Below, in pieces: positions 14,143 to 20,758 of a DNA stretch of 20,758 nt. Source of the DNA: JAQGHR01 sp031411935 (lineage in GTDB: Bacteria; Planctomycetota; Planctomycetia; Isosphaerales; Isosphaeraceae); assembly GCA_031411935.1 (NCBI GenBank), contig JANOBY010000811.1, positions 1-20,758 on the forward strand, read 5' to 3'. The stretch's first letter is position 1, and each line of letters starts with the position of its first letter. The position numbers were made by a program, and so were the translations under genes. Under the pieces are notes generated by a model. That model was not told the origin of the DNA. It worked only from the letters and a program-made list of their open reading frames with translations, and searched no databases.

Positions 14143-14674
14143 GTCTTCCGATCTCGCCGATATCGGCCCTGCGCCCGAGGTCAGGCTCCGGGATCAGCGG
14201 GACCGGGCGTTTGACCTGGCAAAGCTCCGCGGCAAGTGCGTGCTCGTGAGCTTCGTGTTCACGACCTGCAACGGCACCTGCCCGCTCACCTCGGCGAGGA
14301 TGGCCGAGTGCCGCGACGCCCTGAAGGCGGCCGACCTGTGGGGATCGGGCGTGGAGTTCGTCTCGATCACGCTCGACCCCGCTCATGACTCGCCCGAGGT
14401 CCTGGCCCTCTACTCCGGGATCTACCACGCCGACCCCGCCACCTGGCACTTCCTCACCGGCGAACCCGGGGACGTGAACCGCGTGGTCCAGTCCTGGGGC
14501 ATGTGGGCCAGGCGCGATGCGCAGGGCACGCTCGACCACCCGTCGCGTGTGTTCCTCGTCGATCCGCAGGGGCGTCAGCGCGAGATCTACAACCTCGACT
14601 TCCTCACGCCCGGATCCGTGGTGCAGGACGTGAAGGGGCTCCTGCACGAGTCGCCCATCCGGCCCGGTCGCTGA
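14078..14674 (+). CDS. SCO1/SenC family copper chaperone
   Basis: A 198-residue thioredoxin-fold protein. I chose ATG 14078 because GGAGG (14068-14072) lies 5 bases upstream; the in-frame ATG at 14066 has none. The signal peptide is MSRLLSLTLFLNLCSSASS. Copper ligands are the CxxxC pair C64 and C68 (FTTCNGTCPLTS) and H154 (LDHPSRVFLVD). Other family segments are FVSITLDPAHDSPEVLALY and DPQGRQREIY. SCO proteins deliver copper to periplasmic enzymes, classically the CuA site of cytochrome oxidase. No oxidase genes are nearby, but the preceding gene is a putative copper-dependent methanethiol oxidase, so that protein is its likely client. Part of the signal peptide comes from palindromic repeat copy B. 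Confidence 0.9.
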   Translation: MSRLLSLTLFLNLCSSASSVVRSSDLADIGPAPEVRLRDQRDRAFDLAKLRGKCVLVSFVFTTCNGTCPLTSARMAECRDALKAADLWGSGVEFVSITLDPAHDSPEVLALYSGIYHADPATWHFLTGEPGDVNRVVQSWGMWARRDAQGTLDHPSRVFLVDPQGRQREIYNLDFLTPGSVVQDVKGLLHESPIRPGR

Positions 14675-14738
14675 TCGGCCCGCGAATTGCGGTGGAAGAG
14701 GAAGCGACCGACGCCGCATCCCCGTCCGAGACGATTCC

Positions 14739-15668
14739 ATGCCCGACTCCGCGACGATCACCCGCCGCAAGCTCTTCGTGATCCTGAACCCGGCCTCGGG
14801 CACGTCCACCGCCGAGGTGGTGAAGAAGGCCATCGGCGAGCATTTTTCGTGCGACGACGGGTCGTGCCAGGTCCACGAGGTCCGCGACCGCGAGGACCTC
14901 GGGGCGCTGGCCCGTGAGGCGGCCGGGCGTAACGTCGAGGTCGTGGTCGCGGCCGGAGGGGACGGCACGGTCTCGGCCGTGGCCAACGGACTCGTGGGCA
15001 CGAACACCCCCCTGGGCATCCTGCCCCTGGGCACGGCGAACATCCTCGCCCGGGAGCTGGGCGTGCCCACCGACCTGAACGAGGCGTGCGCCCTGATCGC
15101 GGGCGAGTTCGCCACCGCCCCCGTGGACGCCATGAAGGTGAAGGACGCCCATTACTTCACGCAGGTGGGCGTGGGGATCGACGCCCTCATGATCCGCGAC
15201 ACGAAGACCGAGGACAAGAAGCGGTTCGGCCGGCTCGCCTACATGTGGACCGGCGCCGTGAGGCTGATCGGCTTCCAGCCCCGTCGATTCACGCTCACGA
15301 TCGACGGCAAGGCCGTCAAGGCCCGGGCCTCGCAGGTGCTCGTGGCCAACTGCGCCACGCTCGGTCAGAAGCCGCTCACGTGGGGGCCGAACATCAAGGT
15401 GGACGACGGACAGGTGGACGTGTGCGTGATCCGCGCCGGGTCGCTGTGGGACTTCGCCCGCGTGTCGTGGAACGTCCTGAGGGGCACCCACCGCGACGAC
15501 CCCAAGCTCCACTACCGCAAAGCCTCGAAGGCCGTGACGATCCACACCCGCAAGCCCCTGCCCGTCCAGGGGGACGGCGAGGTCATCGCCGACACCCCGG
15601 TCGAGGTCCAGGTCGTCAAGGGCGCCGTGAGGGTCGTCGTGCCCGGAACCGGCGCAAGCTCGGGTTGA
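14739..15668 (+). CDS. Diacylglycerol kinase-like lipid kinase (YegS/BmrU family)
   Basis: A 309-residue protein with the DAGK catalytic fold. Motifs are KLFVILNPASGTS (11-23, nucleotide binding), AAGGDGTVSAVANGL (71-85, GGDGT catalytic loop) and PLGILPLGTANILARELGVP (about 90-109). The C-terminal beta-sandwich includes FTLTIDGKAVKARASQVLVANC and ends LPVQGDGEVIADTPVEVQVV. Such enzymes phosphorylate diacylglycerol or related lipids with ATP at the inner membrane face. It starts 64 bases after the SCO1 stop and may be read through from that operon, but a functional link to copper or methanethiol is not apparent. The Shine-Dalgarno sequence is weak. Confidence 0.9.
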   Translation: MPDSATITRRKLFVILNPASGTSTAEVVKKAIGEHFSCDDGSCQVHEVRDREDLGALAREAAGRNVEVVVAAGGDGTVSAVANGLVGTNTPLGILPLGTANILARELGVPTDLNEACALIAGEFATAPVDAMKVKDAHYFTQVGVGIDALMIRDTKTEDKKRFGRLAYMWTGAVRLIGFQPRRFTLTIDGKAVKARASQVLVANCATLGQKPLTWGPNIKVDDGQVDVCVIRAGSLWDFARVSWNVLRGTHRDDPKLHYRKASKAVTIHTRKPLPVQGDGEVIADTPVEVQVVKGAVRVVVPGTGASSG

Positions 15669-15690
15669 TTCTCTGAGCCGAGCGAGAATC
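15667..15690 (+). terminator. Hairpin at the lipid kinase stop
   Basis: GATTCTC (15667-15673) and GAGAATC (15684-15690) pair around a 10-base loop, overlapping the TGA (15666-15668). There is no U-tract, so terminator function is uncertain. Confidence 0.35.
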
Positions 15691-15720
15691 GCCCGGTCGG
15701 CCTCTTCAGAGGAGCGACAC

Positions 15721-16247
15721 ATGAGGGATCGCCGATTCACCATCGCCGACGGCCTGGTCCTCGTGGCCGCGACCGCGATCGGGTTCACGCTGCCCCGCTG
15801 GGTCATGCCCGGCAGTCTTCCCGCCGTCCCTGGAATGATCTCGCGGCGGTGCTCTGCGTCTTCGGGGTGGGCCTGGCGCTGGCCTCCTATCGGCCGAGCA
15901 CGAGGAGGCGAGGCGCACGATCCGGCCCCGGGCACATGGCCGCGGCGATCACCGCGATCGTGGCCCTGAGCTGGGCCTTGATGACCGCGCTGGACCGCTG
16001 GATCACGCCCTGGATCCCGCTCCCTCCGGGCACGACCCAAGTGTTCGGCGACCTCCTGACCTCCTACTGATTGGGCATGGCCCGGGACACGACCTGGGCG
16101 ATCCTCGCGGCCTGGGGCGTGCTGATCGCGAACCGCCGATGGCGCCCGGCCCGGGACTGGCCGGAACGGCTCGGCCGGATCCTGGGGGCGGGATGGCTTA
16201 CCCTCCGCGTGTGGGATCTTGTCCTGATGGGAATCATGCAGGGTTAG
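15721..16247 (+). pseudogene. Frameshifted multi-pass membrane protein (RRFTIADG type)
   Basis: AGAGGAG lies before ATG 15721, which opens MRDRRFTIADGLVLVAATAIGFTLPRW, a start I recall from uncharacterised Isosphaeraceae membrane proteins. After about residue 36 the hydrophobic reading moves to another frame: PWNDLAAVLCVFGVGLALAS, AAAITAIVALSWALMTALD and FGDLLTSY. A TGA at 16068-16070 interrupts it, and the same frame continues as LGMARDTTWAILAAWGVLIA, WRPARDWPERLGRILGAGWL and WDLVLMGIMQG, ending at TAG 16245-16247. A one-base loss in the C-run near 15828-15830 and a TGG-to-TGA change at 16068 would explain both lesions. A sequencing error could account for the first. Confidence 0.75.
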
Positions 16248-16663
16248 AGCGATAGATTGACGCTCGTTAGGAGATCCCCGTGGGGCAGGCCGCACTGCCA
16301 GCACCACGGGGATTGTAGAACCCCACGGACAGGAGGTTGGCCCGCCAAACCCTTTGACTTCGGTCCTGGCTGCCCCCTTGGGGACCACCAAGGCTTTGCA
16401 CCCCGACCGTTCGGCCCCGCCAATCGCACAGGGCAGCGAGCCTTCGGTCACGCCTGGAACTTTCCTCCGGACAAGGAGAGGGCTTCAGGGCAGGTGGATG
16501 TGTTTCCGGGATCGGCCGGTGATCGGTTTCGGCGGGGGTCGCGATACTATGGAGTCGTGGAGCCTCGCGCCTCCACTCCTGGCTCCTTGACAATCTGCAC
16601 CTTCATGACGGCAACATCCGTCCACGTCCGGAAGACGCTTTTCGCGAAAACGTGAATTTGCAT
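16248..16663. other. Non-coding stretch with one strong hairpin
   Basis: No ORF here has recognisable protein character; overlapping frames give low-complexity Pro/Arg/Gly translations. ATCCCCGTGG (16274-16283) pairs perfectly with CCACGGGGAT (16304-16313), and an inner GGCAG/CTGCC stem (16284-16288 with 16295-16299) makes a compound hairpin. TTTTCGCGAAAA at 16639-16650 is a perfect 12-base palindrome just before the repeat array. Confidence 0.5.
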
Positions 16664-16762
16664 AACGAACCCAATTTCGGCTTGCTTTTGGCCTTTGACC
16701 CCCAAAACGAACCCAATTTGGAGCCCAAACGAACCCAATTTCAGGACAAACGAACCCAATTT
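16664..16762. repeat. Array of four AACGAACCCAATTT repeats
   Basis: Identical 14-base units lie at 16664-16677, 16706-16719, 16728-16741 and 16749-16762, with start-to-start distances of 42, 22 and 21 bases. Intervening bases are not conserved except for short GAGCCC/AGGACA-like runs. Translation gives NEPNF and KRTQF, a pattern I recall from many spurious planctomycete ORFs, so the array is probably a dispersed non-coding repeat. The irregular short spacers rule out a CRISPR array. Confidence 0.85.
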
Positions 16763-16885
16763 CGAGGCCTCGCCGGGCCCCAAATGCCTGGGCGCGGCTC
16801 CTCGCCGAGCCTGGCCAATTTCGGGAGCATCTGGGCAAGACCCCTCCTGGGGTGAGGATGCGATCACCCCTTTTCAGGGACGTTC

Positions 16886-18436
16886 TTACCTCGTCGATCG
16901 CCCGGGGTTGGTGCCTGCCTTGAGCAGGTCCCTGGCGGCCTTCAGCTCCGGGTCCTCGCCCCGGATGAGGTCGTCCACGCGGGGCGTGACCTTCACGTGG
17001 GGCTCGACCCCGGCGTCGGGAGTGTTGAGGAACGGCAGGTCCTTTCCGTCGGGCAACGGGGCGTCGGCCGGGAACGTGGCGATCAGGGGCAGGTCGAACT
17101 CGACCTGCGAGTTGGGCAGGGTCGCGAAGAAGAAGGCCCCGCCGTTGATGCCCCGCCGGTTGCCGCCGGTGGCCTGCCCCACGAGCGTCCCGAGCCCGTT
17201 CTCCTTCACGAGCTTGGCGAAGTGGAACGTGGCCGAGCTGTTGGCGGCGTTGACCAGGACGATCAGTCGCCCCTCGAAGCGGCGGCCCCGGGGCGAGATC
17301 ACGTCCCCCTGGGCATCATCGTCGTACTTCGTCAGGCGGAAGAACCCGGAGCGGTCGGGGACGGCCTTGTCGCCCCAGTCCTTGAACGACGGGTCCCACG
17401 TCGAGAGGTGGGGGAACAGGTCCTCGGGCAGGGAGCGATACCGGGTATAGCGGGCCATCCCGCCCGCGCGGACGGGTTTGGTCGCGACCCGCTCGAGGAG
17501 GAGGTTGCCCACGTCCAGGCCGCCCTCGTTGTCCCTCAGGTCCACGATCAGGGCGGGGGCCTTGCGGTCGATCAGGTCGTCGATCCCCGCGTCCAAAAAC
17601 CCCTTCCAGTCCCACTTGCTGTTGTAAAGGGCCCAGCCCGGCATGCGGAGATAGGCGGCGCCGTCGTCCAGGGTCTCGAACCGCCAGAGGGGCTGGTCCT
17701 CGCCCCGAGGCGTCTGGGCTTCACTCGCCAGGGCCTCTCGCTGGAGAGGGTCGTGGGCCCCGACCACGACCTCGGCCTCGGCCTTCGCGCCGGGGGCTCG
17801 GAGCGTCAGACGGATCTGCTCGGCGGTGTCGAGGTAGAACAGGGGCAGGAAGATGTCGAACGCCTCGTAGCGGTCCTTACCCCGGACCTCCAGGTAGGCC
17901 AAACGCTTGCCCTGGTTTGCCCCGTCGGCGCGGGCGATGGTCAGGAGACGGGCGAGGATTTCCCCCACGGGATGACCGTTGAGGGCGAGGATCTCGGTGC
18001 CGGGCTTCAATGTGCCGTCGGGCGTGAGGTCGCGGGTCACGATCATCCGGCCGTCGATCCACCGGAACAGGAACGGAACGCGATTCTTGCCCGAGAACAG
18101 CGTCTGGGCCACGGCCTTCGGCTGGTTGAAGAAGTTCGCGTACGAGTGGCCGCACTGGAGCCTGGCGAGGAATTGCGAGATCGCGATGTAGGCCTCGGGC
18201 AGGGTCCGGTCCCGAGAAAACTCGGACCGGAGCGCGGCGAAATGCTCCTCGATCTGGGCCCTCGTGTTGTAGCGGTAGAGGCCCGGGTGGGCGGTCTCCT
18301 CGAGGCGCCGGAGGAGGTCCACGTCGGCGAGCAGGGCCTTCGAGGGGATGCGCGGGCCCCCGCCCTCCTGCACGGCGACGGCCGGTCCGGGGCCGACGAA
18401 CACGACGAGGAGGCCCAGCAAGATGAAGCGCGGCAT
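16886..18436 (-). CDS. S41 family peptidase (C-terminal processing protease-like), exported
   Basis: A 516-residue protein with a signal peptide (MPRFILLGLLVVFVGPGPAVAV). I prefer ATG 18436 because GAGGG lies 8 bases upstream; a GTG at 18445 would directly abut that motif. A helical N-terminal region (to about 110) includes FLARLQCGHSYANF. A PDZ-like stretch (about 130-230) contains LKPGTEILALNGHPVGEIL. The S41 core (about 255-480) contains GAAYLRMPGW, PALIVDLRDNEGGLDVG and LIVLVNAANSSATFHFAKLV, with the probable nucleophile Ser at about residue 401, then GTLVGQATGGNRRG. Family members cleave protein C-termini in the periplasm. A catalytic Lys could not be assigned, and the substrate is unknown. 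Confidence 0.88.
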   Translation of the reverse strand: MPRFILLGLLVVFVGPGPAVAVQEGGGPRIPSKALLADVDLLRRLEETAHPGLYRYNTRAQIEEHFAALRSEFSRDRTLPEAYIAISQFLARLQCGHSYANFFNQPKAVAQTLFSGKNRVPFLFRWIDGRMIVTRDLTPDGTLKPGTEILALNGHPVGEILARLLTIARADGANQGKRLAYLEVRGKDRYEAFDIFLPLFYLDTAEQIRLTLRAPGAKAEAEVVVGAHDPLQREALASEAQTPRGEDQPLWRFETLDDGAAYLRMPGWALYNSKWDWKGFLDAGIDDLIDRKAPALIVDLRDNEGGLDVGNLLLERVATKPVRAGGMARYTRYRSLPEDLFPHLSTWDPSFKDWGDKAVPDRSGFFRLTKYDDDAQGDVISPRGRRFEGRLIVLVNAANSSATFHFAKLVKENGLGTLVGQATGGNRRGINGGAFFFATLPNSQVEFDLPLIATFPADAPLPDGKDLPFLNTPDAGVEPHVKVTPRVDDLIRGEDPELKAARDLLKAGTNPGRSTR

Positions 18437-18523
18437 GCCGATCACCCTCTATGTTCACTTCGAGCAAGTTCAAACCTGTTTATATGATGTGCAAGCGATC
18501 GGCAAGGGTCGGCCCCGGGCCAA

Positions 18524-18940
18524 TCAGGGCTTGCGTTCGGCCTTCCAGACCGAGAGGAACTCTCGCCCCACGGCGTGCGAGAGCCCTTCGAGGCGGCCGT
18601 TGCGGATCGCCCCCGAGTGGGCGTAGAGGCCGGATTTGTCCCCGGTCGTGAAGGCGAAATAGACGGTGTCCCAGTCGGCGTTGATGTGGCCGTTCTCGAA
18701 CTCGGTGTCGTAGAACGTGCCCTTGAAGGTCTTGCCGGTGACCTCCTTGACGACAAACTCCTTGAAATAGTCGGGCTCGCCGGGTTTGGGCCGAAGGTCC
18801 ACCTTCCAGGTGCCGAGCAGGGCCTGGGGGTCGGGCCTCGCGGGCGGGTCCTCGGAGGGGGAGGCGCCCGCGAAAACCCCGCAAATCGCCAGAGAGATCC
18901 CGACCAGAAGGAGAGTTCGGGGGCGTGGAACAGGGAGCAT
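18524..18940 (-). CDS. Small secreted lipocalin-like hypothetical protein
   Basis: A 138-residue protein with a signal peptide (MLPVPRPRTLLLVGISLAICGVFAGA). The mature part is a probable small beta-barrel: LLGTWKVDLRPKPGEPDYF, then TFKGTFYDTEFENGHINADW, VYFAFTTGDKSGLYAHSGAI and GLSHAVGREFLSVWKAERK. The 'LxGTWxVDLRP' opening and alternating strands resemble lipocalin-like proteins of planctomycetes with no assigned function. It lies upstream of, and on the same strand as, the S41 protease; an 87-base gap separates them, so co-transcription is possible. A ligand cannot be predicted. Confidence 0.7.
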   Translation of the reverse strand: MLPVPRPRTLLLVGISLAICGVFAGASPSEDPPARPDPQALLGTWKVDLRPKPGEPDYFKEFVVKEVTGKTFKGTFYDTEFENGHINADWDTVYFAFTTGDKSGLYAHSGAIRNGRLEGLSHAVGREFLSVWKAERKP

Positions 18941-19322
18941 CGGGACGATCCCTTAACCCATAGACGCGGGGGCGGAAGCGCCTGAGTCTATCGCGACGAG
19001 GCCCCTCCAGGGAAGCCGTCCGAGATCGATCTCGGGACTCGTTCGCGGAAGAGGGCCTCCAGGCTCCATCTCTACGGCGAAGTCCCGGACGGGTGCCAAT
19101 TCGCCTGAACGCTCTGGCCTCCACCCCCCGATTTATTCCCAGGCCGGACTACTGCGCAACAGATCTTCACTTGACGTATTAACGTACTCGCAGACGCCAA
19201 GATGCAACATAAACATGACGTCGTTGCATGCCTCCAGACAGACCCTATCTTTACGCATTTAATGGATAGATGCTCATTCTCGGCCACGCGATTTTTTCAG
19301 ATCCAAAACCCACCGTATAACG
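18941..19322. promoter_or_regulatory. Intergenic region upstream of the acyltransferase, with an operator-like inverted repeat
   Basis: About 380 bases between divergent genes. From about 19130 the composition becomes clearly more AT-rich than the rest of the window. ATGCAAC (19202-19208) and GTTGCAT (19223-19229) form a 7-base inverted repeat with centres 21 bases apart, roughly two helical turns, as in a dimeric repressor site. I found no convincing -35/-10 pair. No gene of recognisable character lies here. Confidence 0.35.
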
Positions 19323-19333
19323 AAAGGAGTTCC

Positions 19334-19351
19334 ATGTACGTCCTTTCCTAA
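19334..19351 (+). CDS. Five-codon upstream ORF (MYVLS) coupled to the acyltransferase
   Basis: AAAGGAG (19323-19329) is the best Shine-Dalgarno sequence near the acyltransferase, but it is placed for ATG 19334, which reads MYVLS and stops at TAA 19349-19351. That stop overlaps the acyltransferase ATG as TAATG. The arrangement suggests termination-reinitiation coupling. The peptide itself probably has no function. Confidence 0.45.
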   Translation: MYVLS

Positions 19352-20481
19352 TGGACCGGATTCTTATGTCATCACCTAGAACCGTCTCGTTCTATATTCC
19401 GTCCCTGGATGGGATCCGGGCTGTCGCCTTTTTAATGGTCTTTTTCTCCCATACTTCGCTTATCCCTTACCTCTCCGGTCCCTTCGGTGTGACCATCTTC
19501 TTCTTCCTGAGCGGGTACCTGATCACCACACACCTCCGGAGGGAATACGCCCAGACGAACACGATCCATCTCCCCCAGTTCTACTTGCGGAGGAGCCTCA
19601 GGATCTTGCCGCCGTTCTATATCACGCTTGGAGTCGTGGTCGCCGCAGCTTATTACGGCTGGATTCCCGGTCCGTTTTATGTCGAACCCGTTGTTGCGCA
19701 ATCGTTATTCCTTGGTAATTATTATCCTCACTTCGACCGAACACCCCAGGCCCTGATTCCCGGAACCCAGGTCTTCTGGTCGCTGGCTGTCGAGGAGCAT
19801 TTCTACCTCCTCTTCCCATTCGTGGCGATGATCATTTTGCGCCGAGCCAGGCCCAAGATGCAGGTCCTGATCCTGGGCCTGGCCTGCCTGGGGTTTCTCG
19901 GGTGGCGATGTTTGCTGGTGTTCCATTACGGGTTAGTCACGGAGAGGGTGGCGCTGGGTAGCGACACCCGCATTGACTCGATGCTCTTCGGTTGCATCCT
20001 TGCTCTGGGCCTGAACCCGGCGCTCGACCCGCCCGTTCGTCTGCGGCCGTGGATGGCGGTGGGCCTATGTGTCCTGAGTGCCGGCATGATCGCGTTTTCC
20101 GTCCTTTATCGGGATCCGAGGTTTCGCGAGACCTTCCGTTACACGATCCAGGGTCTGGCCCTGCTGCCCCTCTTCTATGTGGCCATCGATCAGAGCCGGA
20201 GCCCCTGGTTCCACTGGCTCGAATGGGGATGGGTGCGCTTCATCGGGCGTCTCTCGTACTCACTCTACCTGATCCACTTTTGTGCGCTAAAGATGTTCGG
20301 GCATGTGCTGCCCACCCTGCCCGAGATCGGTCGTTGCACCCTGGCACTGGGCTTCAGCCTGATCTATGCCTATGCGATGTTTCTGCTGGTCGAGCGGCCC
20401 ATCGCCCGGCTTCGGAAGACGCTCCATGTCAAAGCGCGCTTGCCCAAGGCCACGTTCTCAGTGGGGGAAATGGCTCTTTAG
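19351..20481 (+). CDS. Acyltransferase family 3 membrane protein (OafA/YrhL type)
   Basis: A 376-residue integral membrane protein. Motifs: FYIPSLDGIRAVAFLMVFFSH (about 11-31, with the catalytic His at its end), FGVTIFFFLSGYLITTHL, FYLRRSLRILPPFYI and SLAVEEHFYLLFPFVAM. About ten hydrophobic segments follow, and it ends LVERPIARLRKTLHVKARLP after FIGRLSYSLYLIHF. Such enzymes transfer acyl groups to extracytoplasmic glycans or lipids; the substrate here is unknown. Starts at ATG 19351 or 19366 are both possible: neither has its own Shine-Dalgarno sequence, and the first is coupled to a five-codon ORF. Base composition is less GC-rich than its neighbours, hinting at acquisition. Confidence 0.92.
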   Translation: MDRILMSSPRTVSFYIPSLDGIRAVAFLMVFFSHTSLIPYLSGPFGVTIFFFLSGYLITTHLRREYAQTNTIHLPQFYLRRSLRILPPFYITLGVVVAAAYYGWIPGPFYVEPVVAQSLFLGNYYPHFDRTPQALIPGTQVFWSLAVEEHFYLLFPFVAMIILRRARPKMQVLILGLACLGFLGWRCLLVFHYGLVTERVALGSDTRIDSMLFGCILALGLNPALDPPVRLRPWMAVGLCVLSAGMIAFSVLYRDPRFRETFRYTIQGLALLPLFYVAIDQSRSPWFHWLEWGWVRFIGRLSYSLYLIHFCALKMFGHVLPTLPEIGRCTLALGFSLIYAYAMFLLVERPIARLRKTLHVKARLPKATFSVGEMAL

Positions 20482-20622
20482 ATCCCCCAGGATGACGAGC
20501 AACGCCCGCCGTACTACCGGTTTGCTCATCCCGGTGCGTGCCAGATGGAGACTCCTTACCCGAGGATCGCTCGAGGCTATGAGTACAGCGACATGCACCC
20601 GGTCCATGAGGGCGGAGAGCCC

Positions 20623-20758
20623 CTAGCCCCGGGGGCGGTCCTCGGCGGAACCGGTGACGCCGGACATGAGGTTGTAGGCGGTGTTCACCAGGCCGATGTG
20701 CGAGAAGGCCTGCGGGAAGTTGCCGAGCTGGCGACGGGCGCGGGGGTCGTAGGCCTCG
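20623..20758 (-). CDS. Glycoside hydrolase family 15 protein, C-terminus (partial)
   Basis: The minus strand from the right edge reads EAYDPRARRQLGNFPQAFSH, then IGLVNTAYNLMSG and a short tail, ending at TAG 20623-20625. The segment RxQLGNFPQAFSHxxLVNTA is the conserved C-terminal end of GH15 glucoamylase/trehalase-like proteins. These hydrolyse alpha-glucosides such as dextrins or trehalose. Only about 44 residues are inside the window. It converges with the acyltransferase gene across 141 bases in which no strong terminator was seen. Confidence 0.85.
   Translation of the reverse strand, partial: EAYDPRARRQLGNFPQAFSHIGLVNTAYNLMSGVTGSAEDRPRG

Noticed and set aside
16267..16655. Short overlapping ORFs in several frames after the membrane pseudogene
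   Set aside because: All have shuffled Pro/Arg/Gly composition with no consistent start signal or family motif.
16664..16762. The AACGAACCCAATTT array as a CRISPR
   Set aside because: Repeats are only 14 bases, the gaps between them are 28, 8 and 7 bases and of unequal length, and no cas genes are present.
19072..19287. 71-codon minus-strand ORF in the AT-rich intergenic region
   Set aside because: It has no ribosome binding site of note, no recognisable motif and mixed Cys-rich composition, and is likely a chance ORF.
19294..19321. TTTTCA-N16-TATAAC as the acyltransferase promoter
   Set aside because: Transcription would start near 19328, after most of the AAAGGAG site, so the transcript would lack the only good ribosome binding site.

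Overview
The window looks like a chromosomal segment of a planctomycete, most likely of the Isosphaeraceae (Isosphaera/Singulisphaera/Paludisphaera group). I infer this from the very high GC content, two secreted proteins with the planctomycete-type N-terminal segment (LEDRSLLSA and the divergent LEVRLCLS), a remnant of an H-X9-DG (DUF1559) protein, two Uma2-family nuclease genes, a broken 'RRFTIADG' membrane protein, and a short repeat array that reads KRTQF/NEPNF. No rRNA, tRNA, CRISPR array or phage module was recognised.

Layout. The left edge (1-229) holds the C-terminal tail of a probable transposase plus two inverted repeats. Next come a small membrane-anchored protein (230-688, minus) and a minus-strand pair: a 944-residue TPR/gluzincin protease (1488-4322) followed by a Uma2 nuclease (827-1444). 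Reading the other way from 4519 are a second Uma2 protein with an internally duplicated N-terminus, a DUF4275-like protein whose start overlaps the Uma2 stop, and a conserved hypothetical (5990-6811). A large nested palindrome (6850-6931) separates that gene from a convergent subtilisin-like protease (6980-8377). Divergent from the protease, behind a recognisable promoter and leader hairpin, is metK (8702-9889). A cluster of hairpins separates metK from a convergent RTX-like secreted protein (10148-10969) and a DUF1559 remnant.

The right half begins with galK (11495-12730). It is followed by a SELENBP1/methanethiol-oxidase homologue (12835-14031) and an SCO1/SenC copper chaperone (14078-14674), a pairing known from bacterial methanethiol oxidase loci. 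Two copies of one palindromic repeat (12694-12780 and 14037-14142) bracket the oxidase gene. Both copies have been drawn into coding sequence: one supplies the end of GalK, the other supplies part of the SCO1 signal peptide and puts its start codon in a hairpin loop. This is the most unusual structure in the window.

A lipid kinase, a frameshifted membrane-protein pseudogene and a 640-base non-coding stretch with the KRTQF repeat array follow. Then come an S41 protease and a small lipocalin-like secreted protein (both minus). Last are a lower-GC region with an acyltransferase-3 gene preceded by a five-codon ORF, and the C-terminus of a GH15 glucoamylase-like gene running off the right edge on the minus strand.

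All calls are made by eye from the sequence. Family names rest on recalled motifs, not on database searches.
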